Below are positions 26,452 through 36,026 of a stretch of 64,000 bases of DNA, piece by piece; positions within the stretch are counted from its first letter, which is position 1; every line of letters begins with the position of its first letter. The stretch lies in contig JAJPKA010000018.1 of NCBI GenBank assembly GCA_021323945.1, forward strand, positions 288,853-352,852, given 5' to 3'. Source of the stretch: Pseudomonadota bacterium (GTDB taxonomy: Bacteria > Desulfobacterota > Binatia > Binatales > Binataceae). The translations under genes and the position numbers were made by a program. The notes beneath the pieces were generated by a model. It did not search any database, had not been told where the DNA came from, and saw only the letters and a program-made list of their open reading frames with translations.

Positions 26452-27663
26452 TCAACCCCACTCCCGCTTACAGGATACCGGGGGCGCTGCCGCGCTGGGC
26501 GCAAGAGCTTCGGCATCGCCTCGGGACAACGCCGGTATCTCCCAAATGTCGAACCGCTTCCCGAGCAGCGCCTCCAAGACTCCCCATAGTGCACCTGTCA
26601 CACCAAGCACTACGTAAAACGGTACCGCTGCCCAGTGTTTGACCGGCCGTCCCCCAAGCGCACTAAATAATCCTAAAAGCGCAAGGCCATAAAAGATTGC
26701 TTGCAGAGCGAGCAATCCTGCGAGCCAGACCGAGTCTGCGGCTCCGGCTGCTGAGCCCACAAGCACCATGATCATTGGCACGAGCGAAGTCCAACGCAGG
26801 AATTTATGCGAAATGAATTGCCAGCCGCGAACGCCGCGCAACGTCCCGGGCAATTCAAGCATGGCGGTCATTCCCTGGGCGCACATCCGCCGTCGACGGC
26901 GCAGTTCCTCGAGCGGCGAACTCGTGTCGCGCTCAAACACCAGAGCGTTAGGTTCGCTTATAACCCAATAACCAGCCGCTCCGATCCGCATCGGCAATTC
27001 GAGGTCATTTGCCAGTTCCGGATGTAAGGGCTCGTAAAGTGAAGACCGGGTGCAAAAAATCGCACCGTCGCAGACTAGAACCGAGCCAATCCTGCTCTCG
27101 AGGTGCTTCACAATCGATTCGAAACCCCAGTAGGCCTGTGCTCCCTTGGCGATTGCCGGACTTTGCATTTCGTCGATCGGTCGAGAGTGTCCAGTCACGC
27201 ATCCCACCCGCGAATCGGCAAAGTGTCGCACCATGAGGCGCAAAGCCTGGGAGCTGACGTGCGCATTGGCGTCGGTGAAGAAAAAAATTTCGCCACGTGC
27301 AATTGCGACCAGATGATTGAGAGCCCGTACCTTACCCCCGCGCTGCTCCATCCGAACAAAGACCAGCCGCGGATCTCGAATAGCTCTAATGATTTCATCG
27401 GTTAGGTCATCTGACGCATCAGAGGCGATTAAGAGCTCGAATTTGTCCGGCGGGTAGTCCCAAGCCAGCGTTTCATTAATCTTCCACGCAATATCGCGCT
27501 GTTCGTTGCGCGCAGCGATTAGGACCGATACCGTTGGAAGATAGTTCGGCGCGCTCAGAACGCGAATGGATTTCCGCCAGGTTATAAGTACAAGCAGAAA
27601 AGAAGGATACCCAATATACGTATAAAGTAACCATGCCGCGCCAACGAGCAAAATAATTCTCAT
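26452..27663 (-). CDS. Membrane glycosyltransferase family 2
   Basis: The 403-residue protein starts with a membrane segment (about 1-27). The GT-A domain follows: VSVLIAARNEQRDIAWKI, LLIASDASDDLTDEII, IFFFTDANAHVS with the metal-binding D-A-N, and DLELPMRIGAAGY. RRRRRMCAQG sits where processive synthases have QxxRW; the Trp is absent here, so processivity is doubtful. Three further hydrophobic segments lie near 305-390. It resembles the cellulose-synthase-like enzymes of EPS loci. The next gene in the operon is the FemAB-like one. Confidence 0.86.
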   Translation of the reverse strand: MRIILLVGAAWLLYTYIGYPSFLLVLITWRKSIRVLSAPNYLPTVSVLIAARNEQRDIAWKINETLAWDYPPDKFELLIASDASDDLTDEIIRAIRDPRLVFVRMEQRGGKVRALNHLVAIARGEIFFFTDANAHVSSQALRLMVRHFADSRVGCVTGHSRPIDEMQSPAIAKGAQAYWGFESIVKHLESRIGSVLVCDGAIFCTRSSLYEPLHPELANDLELPMRIGAAGYWVISEPNALVFERDTSSPLEELRRRRRMCAQGMTAMLELPGTLRGVRGWQFISHKFLRWTSLVPMIMVLVGSAAGAADSVWLAGLLALQAIFYGLALLGLFSALGGRPVKHWAAVPFYVVLGVTGALWGVLEALLGKRFDIWEIPALSRGDAEALAPSAAAPPVSCKREWG

Positions 27664-28016
27664 AATGTCTCAACACGAATCCGCGGCTGGACGAGGCGAG
27701 ACCCAAACAACCTTTGGATTGAGCCCGATTCGTTGAGCGACCGGGAGGACAACTTCATAGCAAACGTTAAGCTTATACTCTTTTGTTCTGTAGTACAGAG
27801 ATTTGCTGCCGCTTGATAGCTAATACTGAGCATCACGAAGTGCCATGATGGTGAATATTAGCTAAGACTTCCGTCGACGACTGACATTTCGTTGCACTGC
27901 ATTGCAACAAAAGGAAAAATTGTCCAAAGCTTTGAGTGTTAAGTCACTTCGGCGGGAGAACGGCAGAGTCGGTGACCTTCGTGCCTTGGTTGACGTTGAC
28001 TCTTCGGAAGGCCGTG
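27664..28016. other. Intergenic region, probable promoter of the 26-27 kb operon
   Basis: About 350 bases, A+T-rich in its first half. No supported frame or RNA gene. A sigma-54-like sequence here has the wrong spacing and was rejected. Confidence 0.4.
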
Positions 28017-28868
28017 TCAGGCGACGTCGACCAACATGCTATTGGAAAGATAGTCTTCGAAGGTCATCATCGGAAATTCATTAAATAGGCGATGGAGTTT
28101 GCTCTCGGTCGTCTTCAGATTGACGTAGGATTTGAAGCTACGAAGCAGCGTCATAGGCATTCGCGGATGATTGGGATCAATCTCGCGGGGATGCACATAG
28201 AAGATCACTGGCCTGCCTTCAGTCATCACCTGGCGGGTCATTCGTCGAATGACCCAATACGGAAAAAGCCGAAAATAGCCACCGCCGAAGAAACACATCG
28301 GACCTCCCCACACCTGGACGACTGAAATCGGAAACTCGACCAGTGTTCCGCAGACGGTTTTGACAACATAGGGTGTGCGGCAAGCGCCCTTGAGTCCACC
28401 ATGGGCACGGCGCATGGGAAACACCGAAGAATCATAGCTAAAGCCCGCCTGAGCGAGCTTTTCGAAAAACCAAGGCGTGGCTTCTGTGACAGAAAAGCCC
28501 GGAGCTCGGTAGCCCCGCACCGGCTTGCCGAGGATGTCTTCGAGAATGCCTTTGGCGTGAGTGACATCCGCCAAAAATTCTGGTGGCGTCAGCTTGTGAC
28601 AAAGTACATGGGCGTAACCATGGCAAGCGATCTCATGACCGCAGCGTGCAGCCTCGCGCACAAGCTCGGGAAACGCTTGCGCCACCCATCCCAAAAAGAA
28701 GCACGTTACCTTGACTTCATACTGACTGAATAGCTCGAGCAATTTGATGAAATTGCGCGTTACATGAGACGGGTACAAATACCAGTCCTGGACGTCCGGC
28801 GTGCGCTCCAACTCCAGTATGTGAAACCAGTCTTCGACATCAACCGAAAATATATTGGCCGGTTCCAT
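28017..28868 (-). CDS. Exosortase-locus polysaccharide deacetylase (NodB fold)
   Basis: The 283-residue protein matches the deacetylase subfamily of PEP-CTERM/XrtA loci (TIGR03006). It opens IFSVDVEDWFH (6-16, catalytic/metal Asp), then has KVTCFFLGWVAQAFPELV. CGHEIACHGYAH supplies the two His ligands, and VRGYRAPGFSVTEATPWF is motif 3. YVHPREIDPNHPRM is the conserved C-terminal His block. It would deacetylate amino-sugar residues of the EPS. The length is typical. It differs from the deacetylase at 10584, which is of the general NodB type. Confidence 0.92.
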   Translation of the reverse strand: MEPANIFSVDVEDWFHILELERTPDVQDWYLYPSHVTRNFIKLLELFSQYEVKVTCFFLGWVAQAFPELVREAARCGHEIACHGYAHVLCHKLTPPEFLADVTHAKGILEDILGKPVRGYRAPGFSVTEATPWFFEKLAQAGFSYDSSVFPMRRAHGGLKGACRTPYVVKTVCGTLVEFPISVVQVWGGPMCFFGGGYFRLFPYWVIRRMTRQVMTEGRPVIFYVHPREIDPNHPRMPMTLLRSFKSYVNLKTTESKLHRLFNEFPMMTFEDYLSNSMLVDVA

Positions 28869-29108
28869 AAGCTACTCGGTGGGAGTGCGCTCCATGAATT
28901 TACACGCATGAAGATCGAAGAAAAGTAAAAGTTGACGCGATTAACTAGGAAGGCGGTGCGAAGTTCTGAGAGCCAAATCCGTCGCTCGGTCAACTATGTC
29001 CGGATCCGCAAAAGACAAACGCGACCCCGAACTTGGGGAAAAACGATCTCGAGAGAGCGACGACGCCGCAGTCTAAGTCAGGTCAATGCTGTTCGTCTTG
29101 GATCGAAT

Positions 29109-30518
29109 TCAGCGGGCCCCCCGGCGCCAAATGCAGGTGCGGAGCGTTTCGGCCATTATCATAAGATCGAAAATCAGACCAGCGTGCTTTACATAGTACA
29201 GATCGCGCGCTAAGACCTCGTCCGCCCTGTTAAGGCTGTCGGAGTAGTCGCATCGCACCTGGGCCCAGCCGGTGATTCCCGGCAGTACCAACAGCCGCAG
29301 GTTGAAACAGGGTATAGTCTCCATCTGTGCACTGTGAAGCGGATGGAACGGCCGGGGGCCGACGAGGCTCATGTCGCCTTTGAGCACGTTTATCAGTTGG
29401 GGCAGCTCATCAAGGTGGAACCCGCGCATTAGAGAACCGATTCGGGTGATTCGCGGGTCACGGCGCAAGGTTGCCCAGGCCAGCTTTTCTCCGGCCGGTG
29501 TAGTCTGGTACATCGAACGAAATTTGATCATTTTAAAGCGGCGGCCGTGCCTGCCGACGCGATCCTGAAAGAACAGCACTGGTCCCGGGGAATCCCACTT
29601 GATGGCTATTGCCAGTAGCAACATCAGCGGGGAGGCGAGAATCAACCCAATACCCGCAATAAGTACATCACGCCCGCGGCGTATCGCCTGGTTTAGCGTT
29701 CGACGTGGTTGGCTGCTGCTCAATCGAAGCTCGTCGAGCAGGTGCGCTCCGGGCTGAACTTTGCCGAACGCGCGTTCGCGAAAAAGGCCGAGCCTTTCCG
29801 TCTTGATTCCGCGCCGCCCGCATTCTTGTAGAAACTCCAATGCACCGGGCTGGTCAAAGCAGGCTTCGTCGACCACGACTCGGTGCAGCTCGGGAGCCCG
29901 TTTCCCAAGCTCTGACGTCGCTGGGGCGGGACCTTCGCCGAGAAAGATGAGCGCAAAGCCGAGCCAGCCCAAAACTTTTTTTTCGGCGTCCAGCTGCGTA
30001 TACGTCGCGCGACGCCCGACGAAACCCAAACGCAAGGACTCCCATCGCTGACGGAGTAAACGACTAATTGTCGCGCGAGACGCGACAATAAAGTTTGCGG
30101 TCAAACCAGCGTGGACAAGCACTAATTTAAGCGGAAGCTGGAATCTGTCGAAACATCGCTCGAACAGAGCGATAATCACGCATACGAGGCCGATTGACTG
30201 CGTTAAGTTTAGTACCAGCTCACGTCGCGTAGCTACCAGATCAAGATCGTACAAATCCATCAGATAAAAGGCGAATGCATATGCAGCCAACACAACGCCA
30301 ATCTCACCTAGTGACCACCACCAGTTGAACCGTTCGTCAGTCAATAGATGGCTTAGTCGGACTAATAGTGCTGCACTCGCTAGCAACCAGATTAACTCGA
30401 GACCCATGATCAAGGCCACGCGCGAGCGCAGAAATCGAATCACGGCTGAGGCGCCGCGGGTGGGCTGATCGAAAACGGCTGAGAATGTTGATAACGAATG
30501 TTCAGGAGCTGCTGACAT
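29109..30518 (-). CDS. Undecaprenyl-phosphate sugar phosphotransferase (initiating EPS glycosyltransferase)
   Basis: The protein of about 469 residues has four or five N-terminal membrane segments and a CoA-binding-like central region. The C-terminal bacterial sugar-transferase domain includes [23 protein letters not shown], then [49 protein letters not shown] is represented as [18 protein letters not shown]. It moves a sugar phosphate from a nucleotide sugar to undecaprenyl phosphate, the first committed step. It resembles the TIGR03013 type found in exosortase loci. The start is uncertain between ATG 30518 and TTG 30581; the former is preferred. Confidence 0.9.
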   Translation of the reverse strand: MSAAPEHSLSTFSAVFDQPTRGASAVIRFLRSRVALIMGLELIWLLASAALLVRLSHLLTDERFNWWWSLGEIGVVLAAYAFAFYLMDLYDLDLVATRRELVLNLTQSIGLVCVIIALFERCFDRFQLPLKLVLVHAGLTANFIVASRATISRLLRQRWESLRLGFVGRRATYTQLDAEKKVLGWLGFALIFLGEGPAPATSELGKRAPELHRVVVDEACFDQPGALEFLQECGRRGIKTERLGLFRERAFGKVQPGAHLLDELRLSSSQPRRTLNQAIRRGRDVLIAGIGLILASPLMLLLAIAIKWDSPGPVLFFQDRVGRHGRRFKMIKFRSMYQTTPAGEKLAWATLRRDPRITRIGSLMRGFHLDELPQLINVLKGDMSLVGPRPFHPLHSAQMETIPCFNLRLLVLPGITGWAQVRCDYSDSLNRADEVLARDLYYVKHAGLIFDLMIMAETLRTCIWRRGAR

Positions 30519-30943
30519 CGGCTCAACGGAAAGTTGGCGACGGAAGCGCGCCGATTTTCGATGATCTTGCCGTAGCGGCAAGCGCTTAGCATCGAAGAGC
30601 TTGTCTGAGTCAGCTTGCTTCCGACTTCCAGCGCCGAGTCAAAATAGCTTGGTCGTCGGCACTTAGCTACTAAGCCGGCTAAGATAGGCGGTAAGATAGT
30701 AAAGTATAAATTAGTTAATTGTGTGAGCCTCTGACTTTTCGTCTCGAACGTATTGTCAAGGCGAACCTCGGGCTTGTCATTGGTTTTTTCGAGTAACGTC
30801 CGTATCCCTAGTTGCTTTAGAATACCCAGCGAAGACCAGTGTGATTCTGGGACTTAGCTGGCGGGAGTCGCAAGACAAGCATCCAGGGGAAAGTGCTTTC
30901 GGAAACGGGCAGGTAGACGGCGTTGAGCGAAAAAGCTTGCGTA
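30519..30943. other. Intergenic region upstream of the sugar transferase
   Basis: About 425 bases. The stretch 30660-30730 is A+T-rich (AAGTATAAATTAGTTAATTG) and is the likely promoter of the reverse-strand sugar transferase. No supported frame was seen. Confidence 0.4.
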
Positions 30944-31513
30944 CTACAAAGATTGAGGTGAGTCGCTCGGAGTGGTGGCAGGATTGGTGAATGATAGCAA
31001 GCGCCGACGTACGAAAGAAGCTGAGAACAGGAGTGTTAACCCGAACAGAAGTAAAAAGCCGGGCCGTGGGTGAGCGGGGCCAGGTTGGGAGGAGAGGAGG
31101 AGTTTATGGTAGTGGCGAGGATCGGAAAGTGCGGGCGCCACAGGTCTGCCGAGAGACGACCGACCGACGATATACGGTTTGGCCAGCCGAATCATGGCAC
31201 CGGTTAGCGAAAAGCACCATGCAGGGTTCCGAGACAAAAAACTCAAACTACAGCTTAGAGACTTTGTCAGACTGTAGACGTTGTTACCGGAGCGTCCGGG
31301 AAGGATGACTGGACACTCCGCGGATAGGGTTGCATGTCTTGGGCTCCGGCTGGTGTTGAGTTTGGCATCAAGTTGGTCACCGTGATTCGCGCAGAGGAAG
31401 GCTTTGGCATTCGCGGCTCGAGGCAAACTGAAGAGACCTGTTAACGCAAGGAGCGGTGCAATGATCCAGGCGACGGTCGTCCTGCGGAATATTGCCTTGA
31501 TCCGAATAGCCAT
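30944..31513 (-). CDS. Small secreted protein with a PEP-CTERM-like C-terminal segment
   Basis: The ATG at 31513 has a good ribosome binding site (AAGGTGG, 5 bases upstream). The 189-residue product has a signal peptide (about 1-37, basic start, hydrophobic core, ending ANAKA). A polar middle part has no recognised domain. Near the C-terminus, P149-R-P151 is followed by GFLLLFGLTLLFSASFV and R169-R-R171. This order (Pro motif, hydrophobic segment, Arg cluster) is that of exosortase sorting signals. Two oddities are noted: Glu of the PEP triplet is Arg, and 18 residues follow the Arg cluster. It is next to an exosortase-type EPS locus, so it may be an exported, sorted protein. A degraded reading frame is the main alternative. 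Confidence 0.5.
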   Translation of the reverse strand: MAIRIKAIFRRTTVAWIIAPLLALTGLFSLPRAANAKAFLCANHGDQLDAKLNTSRSPRHATLSAECPVILPGRSGNNVYSLTKSLSCSLSFLSRNPAWCFSLTGAMIRLAKPYIVGRSSLGRPVAPALSDPRHYHKLLLSSQPGPAHPRPGFLLLFGLTLLFSASFVRRRLLSFTNPATTPSDSPQSL

Positions 31514-32019
31514 ATCAGCCACCTTTGGCTTCGTCGGCCGCGGTTTCATTTGTGTCGCGTTTTCATACCGACCATTCTAGCGATCAGAAGTTGGCTTGGG
31601 GTTCGGCAGGAACGCATTAGCCGGATATTCGGGATCGTTGATAGTGAATTCGGGCACTCAGTAAGGTTAATATTCACCTCGCCGTCGGAAGGTCTTGTGC
31701 GACGAGCGAGATAATTATCGGCAGGGCTGACCGTCGTTCAGCGGGCCTTAGCCCGTAAAGGTCCGCCACGCGTAGCTACCGTGAGCCTCGCGACTGGTGG
31801 ATAAGGGCATACAGGTAATGACTAATCTAGGACTGTCTGAGTGACTCCTGTCGCTGAATACCGCTTGGATGCCGGTGAGATGCGGCAGGAGCTTATCAAT
31901 TGGACAATACTCAACGCGCGCCCGGAGCGACCCGCGTTGCCCAGAGTTTTCTGTGCTTGAGCTCAGCGGCGTCACCGCTGGCCCGGCGCCCTCGGTCGGG
32001 TTCTGGACTATCAGGACTG
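31514..32019. other. Intergenic region, no gene seen
   Basis: About 505 bases between the candidate sorted protein and the Crp/Fnr gene, both on the reverse strand. Short open frames near 31750-32260 overlap the Crp/Fnr gene in other frames and lack support. No hairpin terminator was recognised. Confidence 0.4.
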
Positions 32020-32808
32020 CTAGACGACGCGGTAACTATTTTGGAAAAGACCGTTGAGTGCTCCGCTAGCGGACAGTGCGCGCCCGTTGCCTTCTCCCCG
32101 AATGCTAGCTTGAGTATCCGCAAGTGGCTCCAGAAGAAGAAACCGCTTGCCTTGGCGTGCAAGGAGACCTTCACTGGCCATTTCAGCCATCAAGCGGGTG
32201 ACCATTGGACGGGAACTGCCGATCATGTCTGCGAAATCGGAATGAGCCAATTCTGGTGTGAGTAAGATGCCACGGGCGTCGCGGACACCGAATCGCGCTC
32301 CCAGATCTTTTAGAACGAGCTCAAGCCGCTCTCTGAACGACATGCCCAGGAAGGTCCCAAACCAATGTGCCAACATCGACCAGGCCGTATTAAGCCGTTC
32401 AATTGCTCGCACGAGAGCTTGACGGTCAAGCGTATTCAGAACTTTCAGAATGTGCTCACGTGTAAAGAGCGCCAATGAACTTTTGGTCAATGTCTCGACC
32501 TCGAAGACCTGCGCCGGGTGGCCCCTGAGATCAAAATCCGCATAGCCCACGAAATCTCCAGGGCCCGCGAGGTTTACCATGATCCGGGCTCCGTCGGGAC
32601 GTGGGCAATAGACCTTCAGCAGCCCAGTTAGAACATAGAAAAGAACATCGGCCGGAGACCCCTGTCGGAAGACAACTGCACCCTTGGTGTAATTCACCAG
32701 CGTGTGCTGGCTGACGAATTCATCCACCGATTCTGCCGGCAAGCCAAGCTCGGCGAGACGCTTACCTAGGCGGGTTTTTGCATACGTTGTTGCTTCTGAG
32801 TAAGTCAT
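32020..32808 (-). CDS. Crp/Fnr family transcriptional regulator
   Basis: The 262-residue protein has a cyclic-nucleotide-binding-type beta-roll (about 25-140) with VVFRQGSPADVLFYVLTGLLKVYC and VNLAGPGDFVGYADF. A dimer helix follows. The C-terminal winged HTH has LAHSDFADMIGSSRPMVTRLMAEMASEGLL as the recognition region. The R-x-S/T residues that contact cAMP are not clearly present, and no Fnr-type N-terminal Cys set is seen, so the ligand is unknown. About 35 residues of polar tail follow the HTH. It stands alone, divergent from the small gene at 32947. Confidence 0.9.
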   Translation of the reverse strand: MTYSEATTYAKTRLGKRLAELGLPAESVDEFVSQHTLVNYTKGAVVFRQGSPADVLFYVLTGLLKVYCPRPDGARIMVNLAGPGDFVGYADFDLRGHPAQVFEVETLTKSSLALFTREHILKVLNTLDRQALVRAIERLNTAWSMLAHWFGTFLGMSFRERLELVLKDLGARFGVRDARGILLTPELAHSDFADMIGSSRPMVTRLMAEMASEGLLARQGKRFLLLEPLADTQASIRGEGNGRALSASGALNGLFQNSYRVV

Positions 32809-33645
32809 GCGGCTCTAGGCTCCCTTGGAGAAAGCGCGATCTTGCTGGCCAGCTCAATAGCAGCTCTCGCTAGCTGCAAGATTAAAACAGCGCGCTTCAG
32901 ACCGAAATCGGATGTTACTACCGTGTTAAGCTAGTGTGAAACCAAAATGGAACAGAAGATTAGGCGAGAAATAACGAAGTTGCGCGATAAAATGGTCAGT
33001 CTTGACTTCTGTTTGGCCAAAAAGTGCACCCGCCGCAAGAGGTGCGCGATAGAGGATTTGTTGATAGATAAAAGTGGTAAATGGATTACATAAGCGATGT
33101 CTAGTAATTTATACTATCAATAACAAGTATTTGCTGTAATGTGACGTCATTAGCCCGCGTTTTGTCAAATTCTAGGTTTTTGAGCTAGCAGTTTTCCTGA
33201 AGCCAATCGCTTCAAGTCCGTCCGCATGTCTTTCAGGGGTTCGGACGGGTCCGCAATGGGGCAATTTTCACGCCTTGGGGAGAGTCTGATACCGGAATTG
33301 AGCTCGAGCGTTTTCTCCAGGTAGCTTTGAGCCTACAAAGCTAACCAACGAGGATTTTCGATCCTAACGCTCGTCGCGGGCAATGGATGACAACCGCAAA
33401 GTCACTCTTGGTTCGATCCCCTGGGAGCTCGGGTCAGCTGAACATCACTGGCTTACTGAGGTGATCTGACGCGAGGTTCCGGGAGCGGCTGCTCAGGCGT
33501 TGGTGGAGCGCCCGTTTAACATTCGCGATGGCTGCGTTTTCGGAGCATCGGTCAAAAGCGTTTTAGCATAAAGAGCTGGCAGCGGCCGTGGCAACACCAT
33601 AACATCGGCAGGTATCCGTATGATTCCCTAACAGGACGGGAGTCG
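32809..33645. other. Divergent intergenic region with a possible small gene
   Basis: About 840 bases. It holds the short frame 32947-33093 (listed separately), an A+T-rich stretch at 33090-33180 with the palindrome TGACGTCA at 33142-33149, and the inverted repeat CCGTCCG/CGGACGG at 33218-33224 and 33242-33248. The remainder up to 33645 shows nothing recognisable. Confidence 0.45.
32947..33093 (+). CDS. Possible 48-residue basic, Cys-containing small protein
   Basis: An ATG-to-TAA frame encodes a 48-residue protein. It is highly charged and has three cysteines in CLAKKCTRRKRC (residues 22-33). This spacing with intervening basic residues recalls small C-x4-C-x5-C proteins found beside regulators, but no family can be named. 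It begins about 140 bases upstream of, and divergent from, the Crp/Fnr gene. No clear ribosome binding site precedes the ATG, which lowers confidence. Confidence 0.38.
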   Translation: MEQKIRREITKLRDKMVSLDFCLAKKCTRRKRCAIEDLLIDKSGKWIT

Positions 33646-34914
33646 ATGACACAGTCCGCCTCTTCCCAGATGAGACAAGTTACATTCGTCCTTCGGGCTA
33701 CGGCCGCGACGCTGGCCGTTATTGCGGCTCTGGTTTTGATTGCTCCGCTTTCGCTGACAGTGAGCAAACAAGCTTTCCTCCTTTACCAGTCGCTTGGCAT
33801 CGCGCTGTCCGCCCTGGTTTTCGTTCTCACTTTCGCCGAGCATTTTTCTAACTACTGGCACATTGAGGCGGCGGTTCTCTTTGGTGCCTCGCTGCTCCTT
33901 TGGGGGGGCATTGGGATAGTGATCAATAGCTCGCTGCCGCTGGCGATCCTGATAGTTGGCCTTCCAATTGCAACGGTGCTTCTGCCGTGGGGCTGGCAGT
34001 TCGAATTGGTAATCTGCGGATTGTGCGTCGGCGCCGCAGTCATGGCACCCAAACTCGGCCACCGGGTGAGTACCGACTGCTACCCGCTCTGGTTGATCGC
34101 CTTGGCCGAAAGTGCAGCTGCGGTGCTGGCCAGCATTCAGCTCGAACTTCAGAGCCAGCAAACGGAGGCGTACGTTCGTGCGCTGATTGCGGATGAAGAG
34201 CAATTCAGATCGTTGATCGAAAATGCTCCGGACGGGCTCTGCGTGTTTAGTATGTCGGGCTCGATCGTTTTCCAAAGTCCGTCGGCGAAGCGAATGATGG
34301 GCGAAGAGCTGGTCGGACGCAGTATCTACGAGTTTCTACATCAAGACGAGGTTCCCAGTTTTCGCTCAATGCTCGACCAATGCAGGAAAACTCCCGAGAA
34401 CAGTTACCAGATAAGACTTCGTTGCCGAGATGGCGGGGACTGCTGGCGAATCATCGAAGGTGTCGGCAAACAACTGGAAAATTATGGTGAAGAGCCGTTG
34501 GTGGTTTTCAACTGGCGCGACGTCACCGATCGTGTCAATCAGGAAAATCAGCTTCGCGAGAGTGAAGATCGATTTCGTAAGATCTTTCAATACAGCACCA
34601 ACGCAATTTCGCTAATTTCGCACGAGGGTAATTATCTCGACGTAAACGACGAGTGGCTTAGGTTGTTTGGACACGAGCGTTCGGAAGTAATTGGCAAGAA
34701 TCCGTTGGAGCTCGGCAGATACGCCGATCCCGATGAATATATACGGATTGCGACCGAGCTTTTGATGAAAAAGGAAGTACGTGACCGCCCGGTTACGTTT
34801 AGAGCCAAGGAGGGTCGCCTGATCGAAGGCTTGTTGTCGTCCGTTTTATTGCAGACCGGGGGCGATTTTGTGGTGCTTTCGGTTATCACGCCGGTGAGCC
34901 GCCGTCGGTCATAA
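33646..34914 (+). CDS. Membrane sensor with two PAS domains and no output domain
   Basis: The 422-residue protein starts with about five hydrophobic segments (residues 14-165). PAS domain 1 follows (about 184-298, QFRSLIENAPDGLCVFSMSG to VVFNWRDVTDR), then PAS domain 2 (about 305-417, RFRKIFQYSTNAISLISHEG to VLSVITPVS). PAS proteins of this build usually continue into a histidine kinase, GGDEF or EAL domain. Here the frame ends right after the second PAS domain, at an ordinary stop, and no kinase sequence follows. It may act through a partner, or it may have lost its output module. The next gene on the opposite strand is an XRE regulator. Confidence 0.85.
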   Translation: MTQSASSQMRQVTFVLRATAATLAVIAALVLIAPLSLTVSKQAFLLYQSLGIALSALVFVLTFAEHFSNYWHIEAAVLFGASLLLWGGIGIVINSSLPLAILIVGLPIATVLLPWGWQFELVICGLCVGAAVMAPKLGHRVSTDCYPLWLIALAESAAAVLASIQLELQSQQTEAYVRALIADEEQFRSLIENAPDGLCVFSMSGSIVFQSPSAKRMMGEELVGRSIYEFLHQDEVPSFRSMLDQCRKTPENSYQIRLRCRDGGDCWRIIEGVGKQLENYGEEPLVVFNWRDVTDRVNQENQLRESEDRFRKIFQYSTNAISLISHEGNYLDVNDEWLRLFGHERSEVIGKNPLELGRYADPDEYIRIATELLMKKEVRDRPVTFRAKEGRLIEGLLSSVLLQTGGDFVVLSVITPVSRRRS

Positions 34915-34948
34915 ACGCGTTTGAGCTAGCGCGACGATACGGCTGGCA

Positions 34949-35407
34949 TTACGAGGGGCTCAATTCGGGATCGCCGAGCAGCCGGCGGAGGGCGAGCAGA
35001 ATTTGAACGAATTCGCGAGGCTCACGAACACGGCCGATGACCCGTACGTCGGCCAAAACCTGTAGTTCGTGCGGCTGCACCTTGTAACGCTCAAGCAAGT
35101 TCCTGTCGTGTATGAACGCGCGCCACATGGCACGGTTGGCAATGTCGCACGAGGCCAGACGTGAGCCTTTCACCAGCTTTGCGTCTGGCGAAGACAGCAG
35201 AAACAACGGTTCATGCCTAATGTCGAGAACGCTCGCGATGCGACGCAGTAATGTGGCGGAGGGGCGTCTTCGGTCGTGCTCGATCAGCGAGATCGTAGCC
35301 TGTCGAAGTCCAAGCCGACGCGCCAGCTCGGTTTGGCTCAAGCCAGAGTTGAGGCGGTGGTTTTTAAGCCGTTCACCGAGCGTGGTCTTGCGTTTGGACT
35401 GGGCCAT
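34949..35407 (-). CDS. XRE-family helix-turn-helix transcriptional regulator
   Basis: The 152-residue protein has a Cro/C1-type HTH at about residues 9-66: LGERLKNHRLNSGLSQTELA, then RLGLRQATISLIEHDRRRP. A C-terminal region of about 80 residues is helical and has no recognised domain (ANRAMWRAFIHDRNLLERY). It would bind DNA as a dimer. It converges with the PAS sensor gene, 34 bases apart, but a functional link is only suggested by proximity. Confidence 0.85.
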   Translation of the reverse strand: MAQSKRKTTLGERLKNHRLNSGLSQTELARRLGLRQATISLIEHDRRRPSATLLRRIASVLDIRHEPLFLLSSPDAKLVKGSRLASCDIANRAMWRAFIHDRNLLERYKVQPHELQVLADVRVIGRVREPREFVQILLALRRLLGDPELSPS

Positions 35408-35681
35408 AATCCGGCTGCCTTGAGCGGCTCGACAGACAAGTTCCAGCAGATGCGGCGTGCTATTGACAATCGATGGACATCAGCATGGCACAAAACGTTC
35501 TCGGTAACCAGCGCATCCGATAACCCTCAGTACGAGTTCGAGTCAGAGCTCTTCCCTACCGCTACCCGCCAACGCCAACAGGAGGTTATAAGGGAAAGAC
35601 TGACGATCGGATAGGCGTCTGTGGAACAAATACTGGCTGTGGACGGATCGACGCGGCAATATGCCAGAATTGGAGACTGGA

Positions 35682-35975
35682 ATGAGAATTTATGTGACCG
35701 CAGCACTGGGCATATTAATCATTTTCGCAATCGCACCGAGCGGAGGTGCAATGGACTGCACTAGCCAATTTTCCGCGGACCAACGTCAGGTTTATGCCAG
35801 TCTCTCACCCTCAAACCGGCATATCCTGAGTACACAAATCAAGGATAAGAAGGGCGAACCAGCGTCGTGTAATTTTCAGCGAGGCTTGCTGGATATACTA
35901 GCGAACTACTCGCCGGACAAACGGGATGCGGATTTCAAACAGCTCCTCGACCACCTGCTGATCCATACGCCTTGA
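35682..35975 (+). CDS. Small exported protein of unknown function
   Basis: The ATG at 35682 has GGAG six bases upstream. The 97-residue product has a signal peptide (MRIYVTAALGILIIFAIAPSGGA) and a mature part with two cysteines (C26 and C63) that could form a disulfide. QFSADQRQVYASLSPSNRHI looks helical. The upstream ATG at 35661 would disrupt the signal peptide start and is less likely. No family is recognised. Confidence 0.68.
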   Translation: MRIYVTAALGILIIFAIAPSGGAMDCTSQFSADQRQVYASLSPSNRHILSTQIKDKKGEPASCNFQRGLLDILANYSPDKRDADFKQLLDHLLIHTP

Positions 35976-36026
35976 CCGCTGCTTAAAGCGAGCATTGAGT
36001 GTAGCCGGGCATCGGGAAGTTCAACC

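Noticed and set aside
27829-27845. Reverse-strand TGGCAC...TGCT resembling a sigma-54 promoter
   Set aside because: The GG and GC elements are 11 bases apart, not 10, and the -12 element lacks the TTGC pattern.
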